Shown: piece by piece, positions 11,664 through 23,999 of the stretch
How the letters are laid out: the number at the start of each line of letters is the position of its first letter
Numbering within the stretch: the first letter of the stretch is position 1
Assembly (NCBI GenBank): GCA_024138025.1
Contig: JAMXBD010000579.1
Location: 434,001-498,000 of the forward strand
DNA from: Combretum micranthum
Taxonomy: Eukaryota > Streptophyta > Magnoliopsida > Myrtales > Combretaceae
Reading direction: 5' to 3'
DNA: 64,000 nt
Position numbers and translations under genes: made by a program
Notes under the pieces: model-generated
What the model was told of the DNA's origin: nothing
Database searches by the model: none
The model's input: only the letters and a program-made list of their open reading frames with translations

Positions 11664-12184
11664 GATTGACAAATGAGTTATTACAAAGAAGACGTGATTT
11701 GGCCAAACAGGCAGATGACGGTGGGTGGACTCCTTTGCACTGGGCCGCATATTTTGATCATTCTCGCAGGGTTAGACAACTGCTTGAGCATGACTCGGCG
11801 TTGGCATATATAGTGGACAAAGATGGCTTCACAGCTCTCCATGTTGCTTCAATGAGCAGTTCCGTATCTTCAATGAAAGCTATCATATCAATATGTCCAG
11901 ACAGCTACGATATGGTTGACCAAAAAGGTAGAAATGCTCTCCATCATGCGATGATGTATGGACGTATGGGTTCAACCAATTTTCTTCTTGTTAGATCTCT
12001 CTTTCGTAGCCTCTTAAGCGAGGGAGATAAAGAAGGCAACACTGCTCTCCATTTGTCCTTTCCTGAGAAAAAAGGATTTTGGAGTAGAACAATTGAACTT
12101 GACTATGGCCCCAAGATGGATTGGAGAAGCCTCCTCAACAATAACAACGAAACTGCCACTTTCAGTCTGCACGGACCTCCGCCA
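11664..12184 (+). CDS. ACD6-like ankyrin/PGG protein, exon 2
   Basis: Continues the ankyrin domain. The acceptor CAG ends at 11663; the joined codon gives Gly, then LTNELLQRRRDLAKQADDGG. Ankyrin units can be seen at GWTPLHWAAYFDHSRRVRQL, GFTALHVASMSSSVSSMKAI, GRNALHHAMMYGRMGS and GNTALHLSF. These carry the TPLH/TALH turns that form the repeat helices. The exon ends in phase 0 at GPPP|GTAAGT (donor at 12185), and the next exon at 22143 also starts in phase 0. An upstream ATG-like start at 11636 lies inside the intron and is not needed. Confidence 0.82.
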
Positions 12185-13112
12185 GTAAGTCACTCAGCAC
12201 TTCATCTCTCTTTAACTGGCTACTCAATGGTATTCACAAGCTCTTCTTTTATCTACTTGTTTATTTATTTTCCAAAGAATGTAAGATAAGGCAAAATGAG
12301 CTAATAGTTAATTTTTACAATTTTAGGACCACGCCAAATTATACTTATTGCACATCTTGCCCTCTGAATCTCTTGAGAATTTTGATAGCTCGTACCATCT
12401 AACTGAATAATCAAATTAATAGGTCACTAAGTCTTTTCAAAACCCTCAATAAAAAGTTTATAGCTAGCGTGAAGTTGATATTATTTACCTTGATTAAGTG
12501 GATAACCTTATTGTATAAGATATCCACTCGTATCTTACCTGATCAATAAATTTTGGGTAGATACTGAGGATCATAGGGTAGGTTCTCCTTCATTCCACCC
12601 CCGGCCACTCTCTCTCTCTCTATATATATATATCTATATATATTAAGGATTGCTCTCGTGGGATAGGGTCTCGATATGCACCTTTTATCTATTGTATATA
12701 CGGTACATGTTTTGGGATATCAATACACTTCCCATAAAAAATTATTGAATAATATTCATAAATAAAAAATAAATACTTATTGTATATCTTTTTACTAATA
12801 AATGTTTTAAGGGAAAAAAAAAATCAAAGCTTGTAAAGTGAAAACCTAAACATCTAAACCTAAAATGCACATATTCCTTTTCTTTCCCTTTCTTCTTCCC
12901 CATTTCTCTTTCAACCATATTTCCATTTCTTTCATCTTATCTACTTGTTTGATAAGTGGTAAGCATAAACCTTAGCCTACTAAAGTAGCTTCTCTTTACA
13001 CTTTATGTTTTATATTTTTATTCCTTCTTATCTCTTTAGTTTACAGGTTCCCTAGGTTTTTTCTCATATCACATAAACTTAAAATAATGATGATAAATAG
13101 ATTATTTTTAAT

Positions 13113-13390
13113 GGGTTAATATCGCAGATGATACTTAAATTTTGACAAAATAGGTAACTAAACTTTGAAATTGATCAATTTTGTACCTAAACTTTGAAAT
13201 TCAACATTTGGTATCTAAAAGAACTTTTTCGTACACATTAACAATACCTTCATAATATTGTTAGCGTACATGAGAAGTAATTTGGGTACTAAAATGATTA
13301 ATTTCAAAGTTCAAGTACTTAGAATTTTATAGTTTAGGTATCTAATTGTATATTATGCTAAAGTTATAGTACAATTCAGGACATTTACCC
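13113..13390. mobile_element. Mutator-like MITE
   Basis: The element begins GGGTTAATATC and ends ACATTTACCC, with inverted-repeat similarity running into the element. Flanks ATTTTTAAT (13104-13112) and AATTTTAAT (13391-13399) match at 8 of 9 positions, the 9-bp target length of Mutator-like elements. It is 278 bp and non-coding. Confidence 0.65.
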
Positions 13391-13496
13391 AATTTTAATA
13401 TCACATGTTTTACTACAAGGTCCAAAGGTGCTTTCCAATAGGTTCCATAAGATCAAAATAAAAAAAACCTTGTAATATCACACATAATTTTTTTAA

Positions 13497-13845
13497 GGTA
13501 AATGTCAAATTTGGTACCTAAGCTTTGCGGAAGATTGGATTTATTATTTGAACTTTGAAGTGGTCAATTTAATACCTAATCAAACTTTTCCTAACTCTTT
13601 TTACTACCTCCCTAACATCGTTTAATAATGTGGAAGAGATAGCCTATTATTGAATATTTACAGCCTCCTCTAATGTTGATTATCACTATTAGGCTACCTC
13701 TTCTATATCAGCGAATGAAACAAATGGCATTAGGTGAAATAGTAAAAGTTGTCACGATTTGAGTGTTAAATTGACCATTTGAAAGTTCAGGTGCTAAATT
13801 AAACTTTCATAAAAAAGTTTACGTAACAAATTTGGCATTTTTCCA
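13497..13845. mobile_element. second MITE with about 80-bp inverted repeats
   Basis: GGTAAATGTCAAATTTGGTA at the left pairs with the reverse of the right end (…AACAAATTTGGCATTTTTCC). Pairing continues through the 'AACTTT…GGTCAATTTAA' stretch on both sides. The flanks are T-rich (TTTTTTTAA and TTCTTTTAA), consistent with a 9-bp target. It resembles the neighbouring 13113-13390 element in its arms but is a separate insertion. Confidence 0.6.
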
Positions 13846-14189
13846 TTCTTTTAATATCACATAAATTTGAAATTTATGAAATGATAGGAAAAATTGTATT
13901 ATATAGGTTTTATAGGATACAAATTTCAAGCAAATACAAGGTGCAATAGAATAAGTTTCAAGTCCAAACTTTGGGAAACTTTAATTTAGAGAGTGAGGTA
14001 CTAGTGATACCTCAAATCCTATTCATCTTGTACTACTCACCCCTAACCTTGTCGTTATAAGCAAATGGGTTTATTGTAGGTTAAAATAGACCTATGTGCT
14101 TCCACTTTGGTTTGTCCACAAATCATTTAACTACTAGTAAGTGGTTGGTTTTGGTTGTATGTATACTGTTAATAGGATCTTACATAGCT

Positions 14190-14460
14190 TAGACTTAGAG
14201 ACAAATAAGAAAAAATTCATATTTCCCTTAGTTCAAGTCAAATACAAAACTCTTAAAGAGAAATCTTGAAGAAAAAGCTTTATTAAATTTCATTTATCAA
14301 TTAAATGGTATAATAGCTACATTTGTCTTCTATAAAATGCTATTTATAATAATTTCAATTGCAATTAATTTTCTAAATAACTCTACTGCTTGTAATTATT
14401 TACCAACTTGTCAAACTAATATCTAAAGATCATAATAGTTTACCCCCACACTTGATAAAA
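14190..14460. repeat. direct repeat, copy 1 (partner at 15800-15990)
   Basis: Shares with 15800-15990 the phrases TTTCATTTATCAATT, TTGTAATTATTTACCA, CTTGTC and AAAGATCATAA-like sequence in the same order. Function unknown; possibly remnants of a repeated element. Confidence 0.45.
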
Positions 14461-15799
14461 ACCTTGCCTTCAAGATTTAGGGAAATATAAAAAAAGAGAA
14501 TTAAAAACAATGTTAAGTAATGTTCTCTGATAAAATAAAAACTCATAGACCCAACTAAGCTTATAAAAGTTGTCATCCAAGAATTGAATTCTGCAAAGAA
14601 GGTCTTTAGTGGCTAAATAAAACTCATATTGCACATTCAATGTAATATACATATTAAATTGCAAAATAAATGGAGACTATTGATGTAGGTAAGGAATTCT
14701 GATGTAATGATTAATTAAATGGAACAATTTCTCTGAATGCAGAGAGCTAAAGGACTTGAATGCAAGCCTTAATTTCATAATATTCATTGTCATAAAATCT
14801 GCATTGATCATACAAAATATTAATATATCACACTCAGAAGGAATGTGTGAATATTCTGTGTAACAGACCCTAACTAATCACATGGTGGTTGATACGTCAG
14901 CTATATCATGTGTTTACAATGCTGCAGAAAAACAAAGGAAATAACAAGTAAATAAAACTAAACAGCTCGAATGGCTTTTGTTTACTAATTAATTATCAGC
15001 CTTCTAACAATTGTAGAATTCCACTTGCCGAAGTCCAGCCCAATTTACTAGCTAAGGCCCACAACCAGCTCATTCCCTTCCTCAGACATAAACTCCCAAG
15101 TCTTCACTTTGCTTATTACCATTGTACTTCTTCTACTCGGATCTTTTGCCCCGAACTTCCAAGAGAGACACCATACCTACATCACTATGTTTATGTTCTT
15201 AAACATAACAATTGCCTCGAATGATATTCATATTGTGATGGCTTTCTTGACCTTTTTGATATTAGTGAATGTTATCGGTCGTAACTTGAGATTGGCTGAT
15301 ACTAAAGACCATGAAAAGAATCTATTGTAACATCATGGTTATTTTCTTTCTTTGACAATTGTTGATTCTACAATTTCATGTCAATATTTTCTTGAACATT
15401 TCTCACATCAATACCTTTCACAATTCCCTTTGATTCGTCCATATTATTTTCCATATTAATTTCTTTTTCAGCTATTAAATCTATCGTGGCACTTTTAATA
15501 GCTACTTCCATGTCGATACAAACTTTTTGAATCATGTTCTTGCTATCTTCTCATACATTATTTTGATTTCATCAATATATTTAATGATTGCTTCTTGTAA
15601 ACGATTCTAACTTTCTTTAAATTGTTATGTCTTCTCTTACAATCCTCATCGATTCTAGTGCTTGTTCACCTCAACATTCCTCTTCCATCCATTTTGTTTC
15701 AGTGGGAACATCAATGCTAGTATCTTGCGTTGTGATGTTGAGTTCATAACAACAAGAGCACCATTATTAGGATCTCATGTAATTTAAATTAGAAACGAA

Positions 15800-15990
15800 T
15801 GAGATTAAATTGATATTGTTTTTAGTTCAGTCAAAGATAGAATTCCTAGAGAAAATTCTTAAAGAAAAACATTTAATGAGTTTCATTTATCAATTGATAT
15901 TTTCAGTAGCAACTATTTTCTTGCCTATCCTGCTAGTTGTAATTATTTACCATCTTGTCCGACTAATGCCTAAAAATCATAACATGTCAC
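15800..15990. repeat. direct repeat, copy 2 (partner at 14190-14460)
   Basis: About 1.6 kb from copy 1 and diverged from it. The segment between the copies (15340-15780) reads like a decayed coding stretch on the minus strand (QKVCIDMEVAIKSATIDLIA), whose family I cannot name. Confidence 0.4.
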
Positions 15991-16009
15991 TGGTTAAAAA
16001 AAAAAAAAA

Positions 16010-16570
16010 AACAAGTTGGGTTAATAGATGACTAACAGACTTTATTAATCATCTAAACCAAAAGTATTTTAAGTGTTATTTTGATATTTTCTACCATAAC
16101 CTCATAAACAGCTACAAAATCTCTTCTACTATACAAACGGGACTTTACTTTGCATGGAGTATCACATATGTCTTTTGTCCAAGTGGTGCTTGTTCAAGTT
16201 TTCATTTTGCAATTATGTTGATACAAGATCTTGATACGTTATTTTCTTATTGCAAATTAATAATTATATTATTTTGATTTTTTAGGATTCTTATGTATTG
16301 CTCTATTTTCAATATTTTAGGTTTGTTGTTTTGTTTTATTTTTGTATTTGAAAAGGATTTCACAGGATATAGTATATCTATATTTTTATCTTTATGTGGT
16401 CCTACTATTAGAGGGATTCATTTTTGTCATTCAAATGGATAATTCCATTGGAGTATTGCCATTGAGACTTTTATTCATTATTTTTTGCCTGACGAATTTG
16501 TCATAGCTTCATCAATGTCAAATTAGTCATCACTTTCCATATCTCTTTACAGCAGTTGGTAACAGAGCAA
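16010..16570 (+). mobile_element. possible LTR end with primer-binding site
   Basis: TTGGTAACAGAGC (16555-16567) is one base from the plant tRNA-Met primer site TTGGTATCAGAGC. It follows a T-rich segment ending TTTACA at about 16550, as an LTR should. An open stretch starting MVEVSHIVVEITEAF follows at about 16596 but breaks quickly. Only a fragment; left boundary unknown. Confidence 0.35.
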
Positions 16571-16861
16571 AGTTTGAATCTTAACATCAACAAGCTATGG
16601 TAGAGGTTTCTCATATCGTTGTAGAGATAACCGAAGCCTTTATTTCAATGGATGCATTACCTTTTGTGGAGTAGATAATGGACTTCTTGTTTCAACTATT
16701 AATTGAACATCTTCTCGTATTGGGAAAAGTGTACTCATATTTAAATTAATGAATGTCATAAACAGAAACTGGGATGTTCATAAGAATGTTTAATTAAGAA
16801 ACTCAAAGCTAGTCACGTTCTTGTAATAAAAAGGGATGATTTGAAACCATCTTATAAAGAT

Positions 16862-17493
16862 CCAAAACTCCACCTATCAAGGTATTATATGCTTTGGTGC
16901 ATAGTGTGTCAGACGGTTTTGTCTTTGATGTCACTTACTTTCTAGTAGGTTATCCGTTTTGGAAATGATCTTCATTGTAACATGCTTAACTTTAAAGTTT
17001 TGATAAATTTTTGGCTATTATACCAAAAAGTACTTCAATAATTAGAGTTCAATCATATTTTTATTTGAGGGATATCACATTCTCCCTTACTGTTAGAATT
17101 GATGTCCTCGTCGTTTTCATTACACAAATCTAAGATCACACTAGATAAGCGGAATCTATAGGTACTCCCCTCTCTCTCAAGAGGTGACCTTATCATATGG
17201 CCTTTTTCCCTTTGTGGCACTTACATCATCCACTCCTAGCGTGTGTATTGGTTAGATACCTCCTGTAGTGATCAACAACTCCACCCATTGAGATATTATT
17301 TGCTTTGGCATGGTGCACTACACACTTTATTCCTAGTATTAATTGCTTCCTATGAAGTCATCCCTCTTAATAGTGCTTTTCATTAAGAATGTCGAACTTT
17401 ACTTTAGAGTTTTTGTGAACTCCAAGCCATTACTCCAAAAGGTGTTTCAACGATTAGAGTTCATCACTTTTTTATTTGAGAGATATCACACAA
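16862..17493. repeat. pair of about 220-bp direct repeats
   Basis: Segments 16862-17090 and 17272-17493 share 'ACTCCACC..T..A.GTATTAT.TGCTTTGG', 'ATTAGAGTTCA' and 'TTTTTATTTGAG.GATATCACA' in the same order, 410 bp apart. They look like terminal direct repeats of a short non-coding element (TRIM-like), but I see no target duplication. Confidence 0.4.
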
Positions 17494-19039
17494 TTAATAT
17501 ATATATATATAGAGGGTAAATACTAGCTTTGCTCCACAAGTCATTTTTGCCTCCACACTTCTCTTTCAACCCTACTATCTTAACAACTATCTTAGGCTTT
17601 TGCTTGGTTCCTAGATATCTATAAATTCCTGTAGGTGTTGAAAAAGGCTAAGGATGAAAGGAGTGCCAAAAAGATGATATGGAATATGAGGAAGCGTCTA
17701 AGTGAGGATTCAATCTCTTACTCTCTTTTCACATAATTTATAGAATTTCCCAGTCTAGTCGGGGATCAATTTTGATAATTTTATTGAGGAGATGGGGAGG
17801 ATATTCATGAAGTAAACATTTTCAATTGTAATTGTTTAATTACCTTGATTGAAGTTACTAAGTATTGGTTATGATTGAATAACAATTATGGAACCAAATG
17901 AGTTTTGTGGTAATCACCATTATTGAGTTGGAAACAATCATAGGTGATCACATAAAAATAATTAATTCAATTGCTTTGATGTAAGAACTATGTTTAAACA
18001 TGATTCTATGAGGAAAATGAGTAATTTCATGATAAATCTTCCATGAATGAGTAGAGCAATTAACTAAAGACTGAAACTGGACAATAGTTGATTAGACTAC
18101 ATTGAAAACATTTGGAAATTGAGTCTCACTTAAGATAGTTCACTAACACTTTTTGATGCGGATCATGACCTGAGACCTATGTTAAGAGGTATGGAAATGG
18201 GGGAATGGCAAAGAATCCAAGCAAATTTTATCACATGTTATCCGATTGCCTTCTTATCAATGCAAAGACCTAATTCTAATGTCCACTTGTGATGCGACAG
18301 GCTTCTTTTAAATGCGGTCAAATGCCATTTGAGCACCCAATTTTCTTCATTTTATGTTTATATCTTGTTCCTTGTTGGTTTGTTTCCTAGTTTATTTGCA
18401 GTTTGTTTCAACCCAATAAAAAGGCATTGAACTGTGTATTAGTTGATTTACATTTGATTTTGAATTTCATAATAGAAAGATTAATTCATTTGCTTTGGTT
18501 CTTCGAGACCTAACAAACTTATCAACAACTTTGTTTTTGTGGTATTCAAAATACAACATACCTTTTATTTTTTATTCATATAACCTATAATTTAAGATTT
18601 TACTATTCATACATTAGGTTCTTGATTCTCATAATCAATGGGAGGTATTTCAATCTCTTTTTAGCTTTCTTAGGTACCATTTTCAATTATTCATGTTAGC
18701 TTGGGTTGCACTTCATTTGGTGTCGTAGCTTCAATTATTAAAATGAAGTTCTTACTTCCTAGTTCATAAATAAAAACAAGCATAAACCAGTGAATTTGGT
18801 CAAGAATACTCCTTAACTTGTAGAAATTAGAAACGGAGTTAGCACAACTACTGCCATCAATAACCAAGCATCAAAACATATTCCCTCCTAGACATCGAAC
18901 TTAAAATAAGTTTTCCTACTATTATAGATCCTCGTCATTCAACTCGCCTTATTTATTGTCTAACTAAAAGCACTCCACCATTAGAACTAATAGCTTAGCT
19001 TGCTTCCATTAGAGCATAACATCTTTAGCATTAAATTTC

Positions 19040-19400
19040 TCTTATTTAATCTCATTTTCTTTTCAGTGGACTCCAAAATTTCCTTTTTATCATTTTTCAC
19101 ACTCTTGTATTCTTTCTTAACCATTAATCTTTGTTTTCATCGCTTTTACAATCATCTTGAACTTCCTCTATAAGAACTTTGTCAACGTGGCATTCAACTT
19201 TTTGGGCAATCTCATTAGATGCTTCCACAACCTCTAGTTACTTGCACTCTTTAATAATCTTCACTTCCTCTTTTAAAGCCCTTTATCATTCTTCTCCCTA
19301 TAATTTGTCTGAAGCTTTTGTCATCTTTCTTAGAGTTAAGAACTTTTGGTTTTGGCACGACAGATTTCGCATAGAGTTTGCACTTCTCAATTAGTTTTAG
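19040..19400 (-). pseudogene. decayed coding remnant of unknown family
   Basis: On the minus strand ALKEEVKIIKECK, a stop, then LEVVEASNEIAQKVECHVDK and VLIEEVQDDCKSDENKD can be read, an acidic, coiled-coil-like composition. Stops interrupt it. It may be a transposon protein, but I do not recognise a domain. Confidence 0.25.
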
Positions 19401-20181
19401 CCAAAGTTTTCCCGAAGTAATACTAAGTTGTGTATTAAACTTTTCAAACGCATCTATCTAATTTTTTAAACTTCTATGCACTCCTCTTTACCTCGATAAC
19501 CTTCAAGGGCTTATGCACTTTCTTTGGTTCTCCCCAACATCCTTCCCAAGTCAATGATAAAGAGTAATATCAATTAAAGATGTCGCTTTTTGAGCTACAA
19601 TAAACCTAACGAAGCATGGACACCTAGAAATTACAATTTTTTAATTCAATATACACCTTTTATGATCTACCATTCTCAACATTTCCACGGAATACCAATG
19701 ACAACATCATAATTAGCACATCTCAACCACTAATTTAATACCTAACAATAACTGAATAACTCAAATTACTCAAATCATCGAAGCTCAATATTCCCTTAAA
19801 ACATGACAGCGAAAAGATGTAAATAAGTTAAAATTCAATGATACAAATAAAAGAAATGTGAAAATAACATTACGTAGAGTTTGGCACTAGCGTTCGTACT
19901 CCTTCTAGCATATGGACTTCTTCTCAGGTTGTCGAATCTTTCTTCGTTTTGTGAGTAAAATGTTGGCATTAGACTCTAATAACGGGTGCTGAGATTCTAT
20001 TAAAAAATCTCTAGTTAGCGTCCATACTTCTTCTACTATCATTCAGAACCCAGGTCTTGCACAACTCCTCTTTAAATTTGGGTCATTTTCTTGATTCGAT
20101 TGATAAGTTTCTAAACCCGTCTTTTACTATATTATTCAAGATCCCTGGCATTGGCGTTACCAACTCTGTTACTCATGGGCT

Positions 20182-20186
<5 letters not shown>

Positions 20187-20215
<29 letters not shown>
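20187..20215. repeat. poly-T tract
   Basis: About 29 T in a row in intron 2, possibly the A-tail of a minus-strand retroposon. No LINE or SINE body was recognised beside it. Confidence 0.7.
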
Positions 20216-20218
<3 letters not shown>

Positions 20219-22142
20219 AATCATTTCCCTTAAAAGATGTCATTTTTTCTCTTCTATATTTTTCTTTTAATTTTTTGAAAATTTTTTATTGTTTGTATAT
20301 GTGATCATTTTTCCAAAGGATAAAGGGTCAACTAGGAGTCTTTAGATTCATTCCAAAGCTTCTAGAAGTGTAAGCTCCTTATAAGAATTACAGAGGCAAA
20401 ATACAAATGGAGGACATATGGAAAGGATTTTAGTAATTCTATTCCATAATTGATAATGAGACTAATTACTACTTTTACAAGACAACGTGTGGACTCAAAG
20501 ATTGGGTTGTGTTTATTTTGCTTATTGTTGAAACGAAGAGATCACTATGCTTTTGTGTCTTCGTAGAAAAAGGCAACTTATAGATATGCTCTCTAAAATA
20601 TTGTTTCTATTTTGAAGATGAAAAAAGAAAAAGAAAAAGAAATTATTGGTTGCCTACATAAACCCTTTGAACTCTTACAATGAGATTTTATCTTCGCATA
20701 ACATTTAAAAACATCCATTCAAATGGTCAGTAAATCCTAAAATCATTGATATCATACTCATTTTTTGCATGTTTTTCGGTTTTTAGCAATAATTTAGCAA
20801 GTTATTAGCATATTTTCAAACATTACGGCGATTGAAATTATGCTTTGGGAGTTTAATTGATTAATTATGGTGTGTATTTTCAATATATTATATATATAAA
20901 TATATAAAAGAAAACTTTTAGATTGTCTTTAAATTGTAAAATTTGCCCTCCCAATGTATTTTAATCCGAATCTTATAAGTATAGAACCCATTTTGTAAAA
21001 GTAAAAAATTATACTAGAATGTATCAATGTTTAGAAATAAATTTAAATAATACATAAACATTTTGAACAGTTAGAAAAAAGAATTAAGAAATATGTCAAA
21101 TAATTGATCAATGTTTTAAATAATTAAGAAAATAAATAATGTCTTAAGTGGAGTGCTAAAATGGATACAAAAAGGAGGTTCTCTTTTTTGTACCACTTCA
21201 TATAACTTTTTTTAACAAATTAAAACATTGATTTTTATTTAACCAACTCTGTAAAATATTGGTTCTTTTTTTAACTTGAAACGGTGATGCAATGTTTGAA
21301 TTAATTTTTAAAAAGCTGATGCATTTCAATGTAATTTAACCCTTTGTCAAATTGCAACCGATTGCGTAAGGCTGGAGAATTGTGGGGGGAAAAAAGGGGT
21401 TATAGAAGCACATAATTGTATCCTTCCCTTTGGTCACGCATTGCATTTGTCTTCACTTGCGAAATGTGATACTGAAAGAAGCTAGCAAAGCATTGTGAAG
21501 CGATAGCATGCAAGATTAAGAGAAGAAAACAGTAAACATATACAACGATTTTCTCTTTAGGAACCAATATTTCCTTATTTTGTGCCTACACTATTGAGTA
21601 AACTCTTAAGAACTTTTTTTTGGGGGGCCAAATTCTTGGGAACATTTCAACTGGTAAAAATGATATATATGAATATTAATGCTATTTAATATCATTACCT
21701 ATATCTTGCTTCTCTTTTGTAGATTTAGTCCTTCATGTAACTAGCAAGTAGTTATTTCATGGAATTGCTATTACTATAAATTGAGGAACTATAATTTTTT
21801 ATAGGACCAATAAAATAGCTACTATTTGGTTTTATAAAAAATAAATTTCTCATGAAATTTCAAATGAACCATAAAAAGTAGACCATCATTTTTTCATTCT
21901 GCAAACACAACGTGCCATTCCTGTTTTAAACAAGACAAAGAGAATGAACTTGGCCGCCACCCCCCCCCCAAAAAAAAAAAAAAAAGAGAGAGAGAGTAAA
22001 AATAAAATAAAAAAGGGAGACAGAGAGAGAGAACATTTCAAATGGTGAAAATGATATATGAGTATTATTAGAGCTATACAGTATTATATATGCCCATATA
22101 TTGCTAGCTCCCTCTTAATGTACTCTTTCTAATTTAAAACAG

Positions 22143-22717
22143 CTGAAGGGAACGAGTAAGGCACTTCTGGGATTGCAGCACCGAAGGCTCAGGGTGCCCA
22201 ATAAGGAAGTAGAAGGAGTGGAGGATAATAAAAGAGTGGGGATGTGGGGTCTTCTTATTTGGATACTCACTTGGTAGTTGCTGCACTAATTGCAACGGTC
22301 TCATTTGCCGCTGGTTTTACTCTACCTGGCGGGTACGATAATGATGGGAAAGCAATACTAAGTGGCAAACCTATGTTTCGAGCGTTCCTTATAACTGATA
22401 CTTTGGCATTCGTATTTTCTACGATGGCCGTGTTTTTTCAATTCAAAGCACCGTTTATGCTCGATCAAGAAGAATTGCCATCGAAAATTTTGTCCTTGGC
22501 CGGCTTTCCATTTACACTATGTGCAATCATATCCATGTTGGTTGCATTTATGACAGGCGTATCGGTTGCATTGGAATCATCAGTCTTCACCACTGTCCTA
22601 AAAGTCCTCGGCCTTTGTGGCACTCTCCATTTACTCTACCGTGTACTTGGTGCAGCGGTTTATTTTAGGAGGCTGCGTTCTGCCTGGTTTAGAGAATGGC
22701 GTACTGCACGTATGTAG
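22143..22717 (+). CDS. ACD6-like ankyrin/PGG protein, exon 3 (PGG domain), one-base break
   Basis: Encodes the C-terminal membrane domain of the family. The exon opens in phase 0 with LKGTSKALLGLQHRRLRVPN. After EDNKRVG the frame breaks at the G run 22238-22241. One base appears to be missing, because the next frame gives DVGSSYLDTHLVVAALIATV and then FAAGFTLPGGYDNDGKAILS, the PGG signature. Four hydrophobic spans follow: HLVVAALIATVSFAAGF, FLITDTLAFVFSTMAVFFQF, ILSLAGFPFTLCAIISMLVA and VFTTVLKVLGLCGTLHLLY. The stop is TAG at 22715-22717. With the three exons joined the protein is about 580 residues, normal for the family. The break could be real or a sequencing error. Confidence 0.8.
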
Positions 22718-23280
22718 GACGGCCAAGCGCTGGGCGTGGTGTGCTTCGATTTGCTCTCCAAATCGATTTGAACGGCAATATATGGTTTGTTTGTTTTTTT
22801 TTTTTTTTTAAGTAAATTGAACCTATAAAGTTCGGTTCGTATTTTCTTGAAAGAATAAAATCGGTATTGTTCGACTTGGTTCACAGTTCGAATTGCTAGC
22901 GATTAATTATTAATTTGGAAGTGCACTTTGATTGAATTTTTCCCAATTACTTGTATTGTGTTTCATAATTAATCAACAATAATACAGATAAAACAATCCT
23001 GGATTGAAATTAGGAAGGACATATGGTTTATTGAAAAATAAATAAGTAGAAGTAATCGAAATGAAAACATTTACTCTGAATTTTCATGTACAAAAGTACT
23101 CAAGCCTTCCAATAATACTTGTCCAATCACTCCTGTGAAGATATATATAAATATTTTTCTGTTTCCTACTATAGACAAAACTTTGACCTCATCTTCCCAG
23201 GAATGCTGTTACCATAAAAAATAATAATAAAAAAAAAAAAAAAAGAGAAAATGAAAGTAATGAGACACATACGTGACCAT
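22718..23280 (+). other. 3' flank of the ACD6-like gene
   Basis: An AATAAA at 22854-22859, about 140 bp past the stop, is a candidate poly(A) signal. A 22-T run lies before it. The rest up to the Copia LTR is AT-rich and has no gene. Confidence 0.4.
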
Positions 23281-23725
23281 TGTTGGGTGCAATTATAATT
23301 GATGATGTTGAAGGACAACTACATTGATGAATAAAATGGAGACGAGAGAGAGAATAGACAAATGCTAATTATATCATGATATTGAATATGGAATAGTACA
23401 AATGAAGCACATCATGTGCTTCTCTAGTGTACAATGGCTGTAGAAATCCAAGATGGTGGAAGAAGCAAAAGATAAAAAAAGGTAACTATTGAAAAGTCAA
23501 AGAAGGTTTTGTTGTCACTGAACCATTTTCATACGCCACATCTCTAGCTCATATTCTAGAATTACCTTCAACAATCTTCTAACAAAATACAGCTGCCATT
23601 TATGCTTCATATTGAAGTTAAATTTTCACCGCCATCGACTGCTTCACAATGAAGCAAATTTCCAGCCGTGTTCTATAAATTTCTACCGCAAAACATATAT
23701 AAAAATGCAAATAATTTTTTCAACA
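23281..23725 (-). repeat. Copia 3' LTR
   Basis: On the plus strand it runs TGTTGGGTGCAATT … TTTTTTCAACA, with TG…CA ends. It matches 33419-33837 along its length. Confidence 0.9.
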
Positions 23726-23735
23726 CCCCCTCTTA
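23726..23735 (-). other. Copia polypurine tract
   Basis: Minus strand TAAGAGGGGG sits directly before the 3' LTR start TGTTGAAAAA, the expected priming site for plus-strand DNA synthesis. Confidence 0.8.
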
Positions 23736-23999
23736 ATTTATAATTCTAAAACTCATCCTGATTACTCAAATTTTTCTACTAGCACAGTTTTTGTAAATGT
23801 ATCTCTAGTTGCTCCTTCATATTGACAAATTCAAGACGAATTTCACCTTCTGGTACCAAGTTTCTTATGTAATGATGCTGCAACTCATATGTTTTGTCCT
23901 TTTATGAAATACTAGATTCTTCATCATGGCAATTGTTGACATATTATCACAATGATAATTATGGGGGCTTCTTGACTTTGATTTAAATCTACCAAAATT

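Larger units (their letters stand above)
12185..22142 (+). other. intron 2 of the ACD6-like gene (about 10 kb)
   Basis: GTAAGT at 12185 and AG at 22141-22142 bound it in matching phase. It contains two Mutator-like MITEs, two pairs of direct repeats, an LTR/PBS-like fragment and a decayed coding remnant, listed separately. The stretches 12250-13110, 17500-19000 and 19560-22140 hold AT-rich DNA, short microsatellites (for example TA/CT around 12609-12640) and homopolymer runs, with no recognisable gene. A missed small exon inside it cannot be excluded. Confidence 0.65.

Noticed and set aside
15109..15330. Hydrophobic open frame of 73 codons in intron 2
   Set aside because: No ATG in a good context, no family match that I recognise, and AT-rich intronic DNA often gives such frames.
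23250..23280. Similarity of the Copia left flank to 34086-34110 as a larger duplication
   Set aside because: Only about 20 bases agree and the similarity does not extend; the TSD is better explained by 33838-33842.
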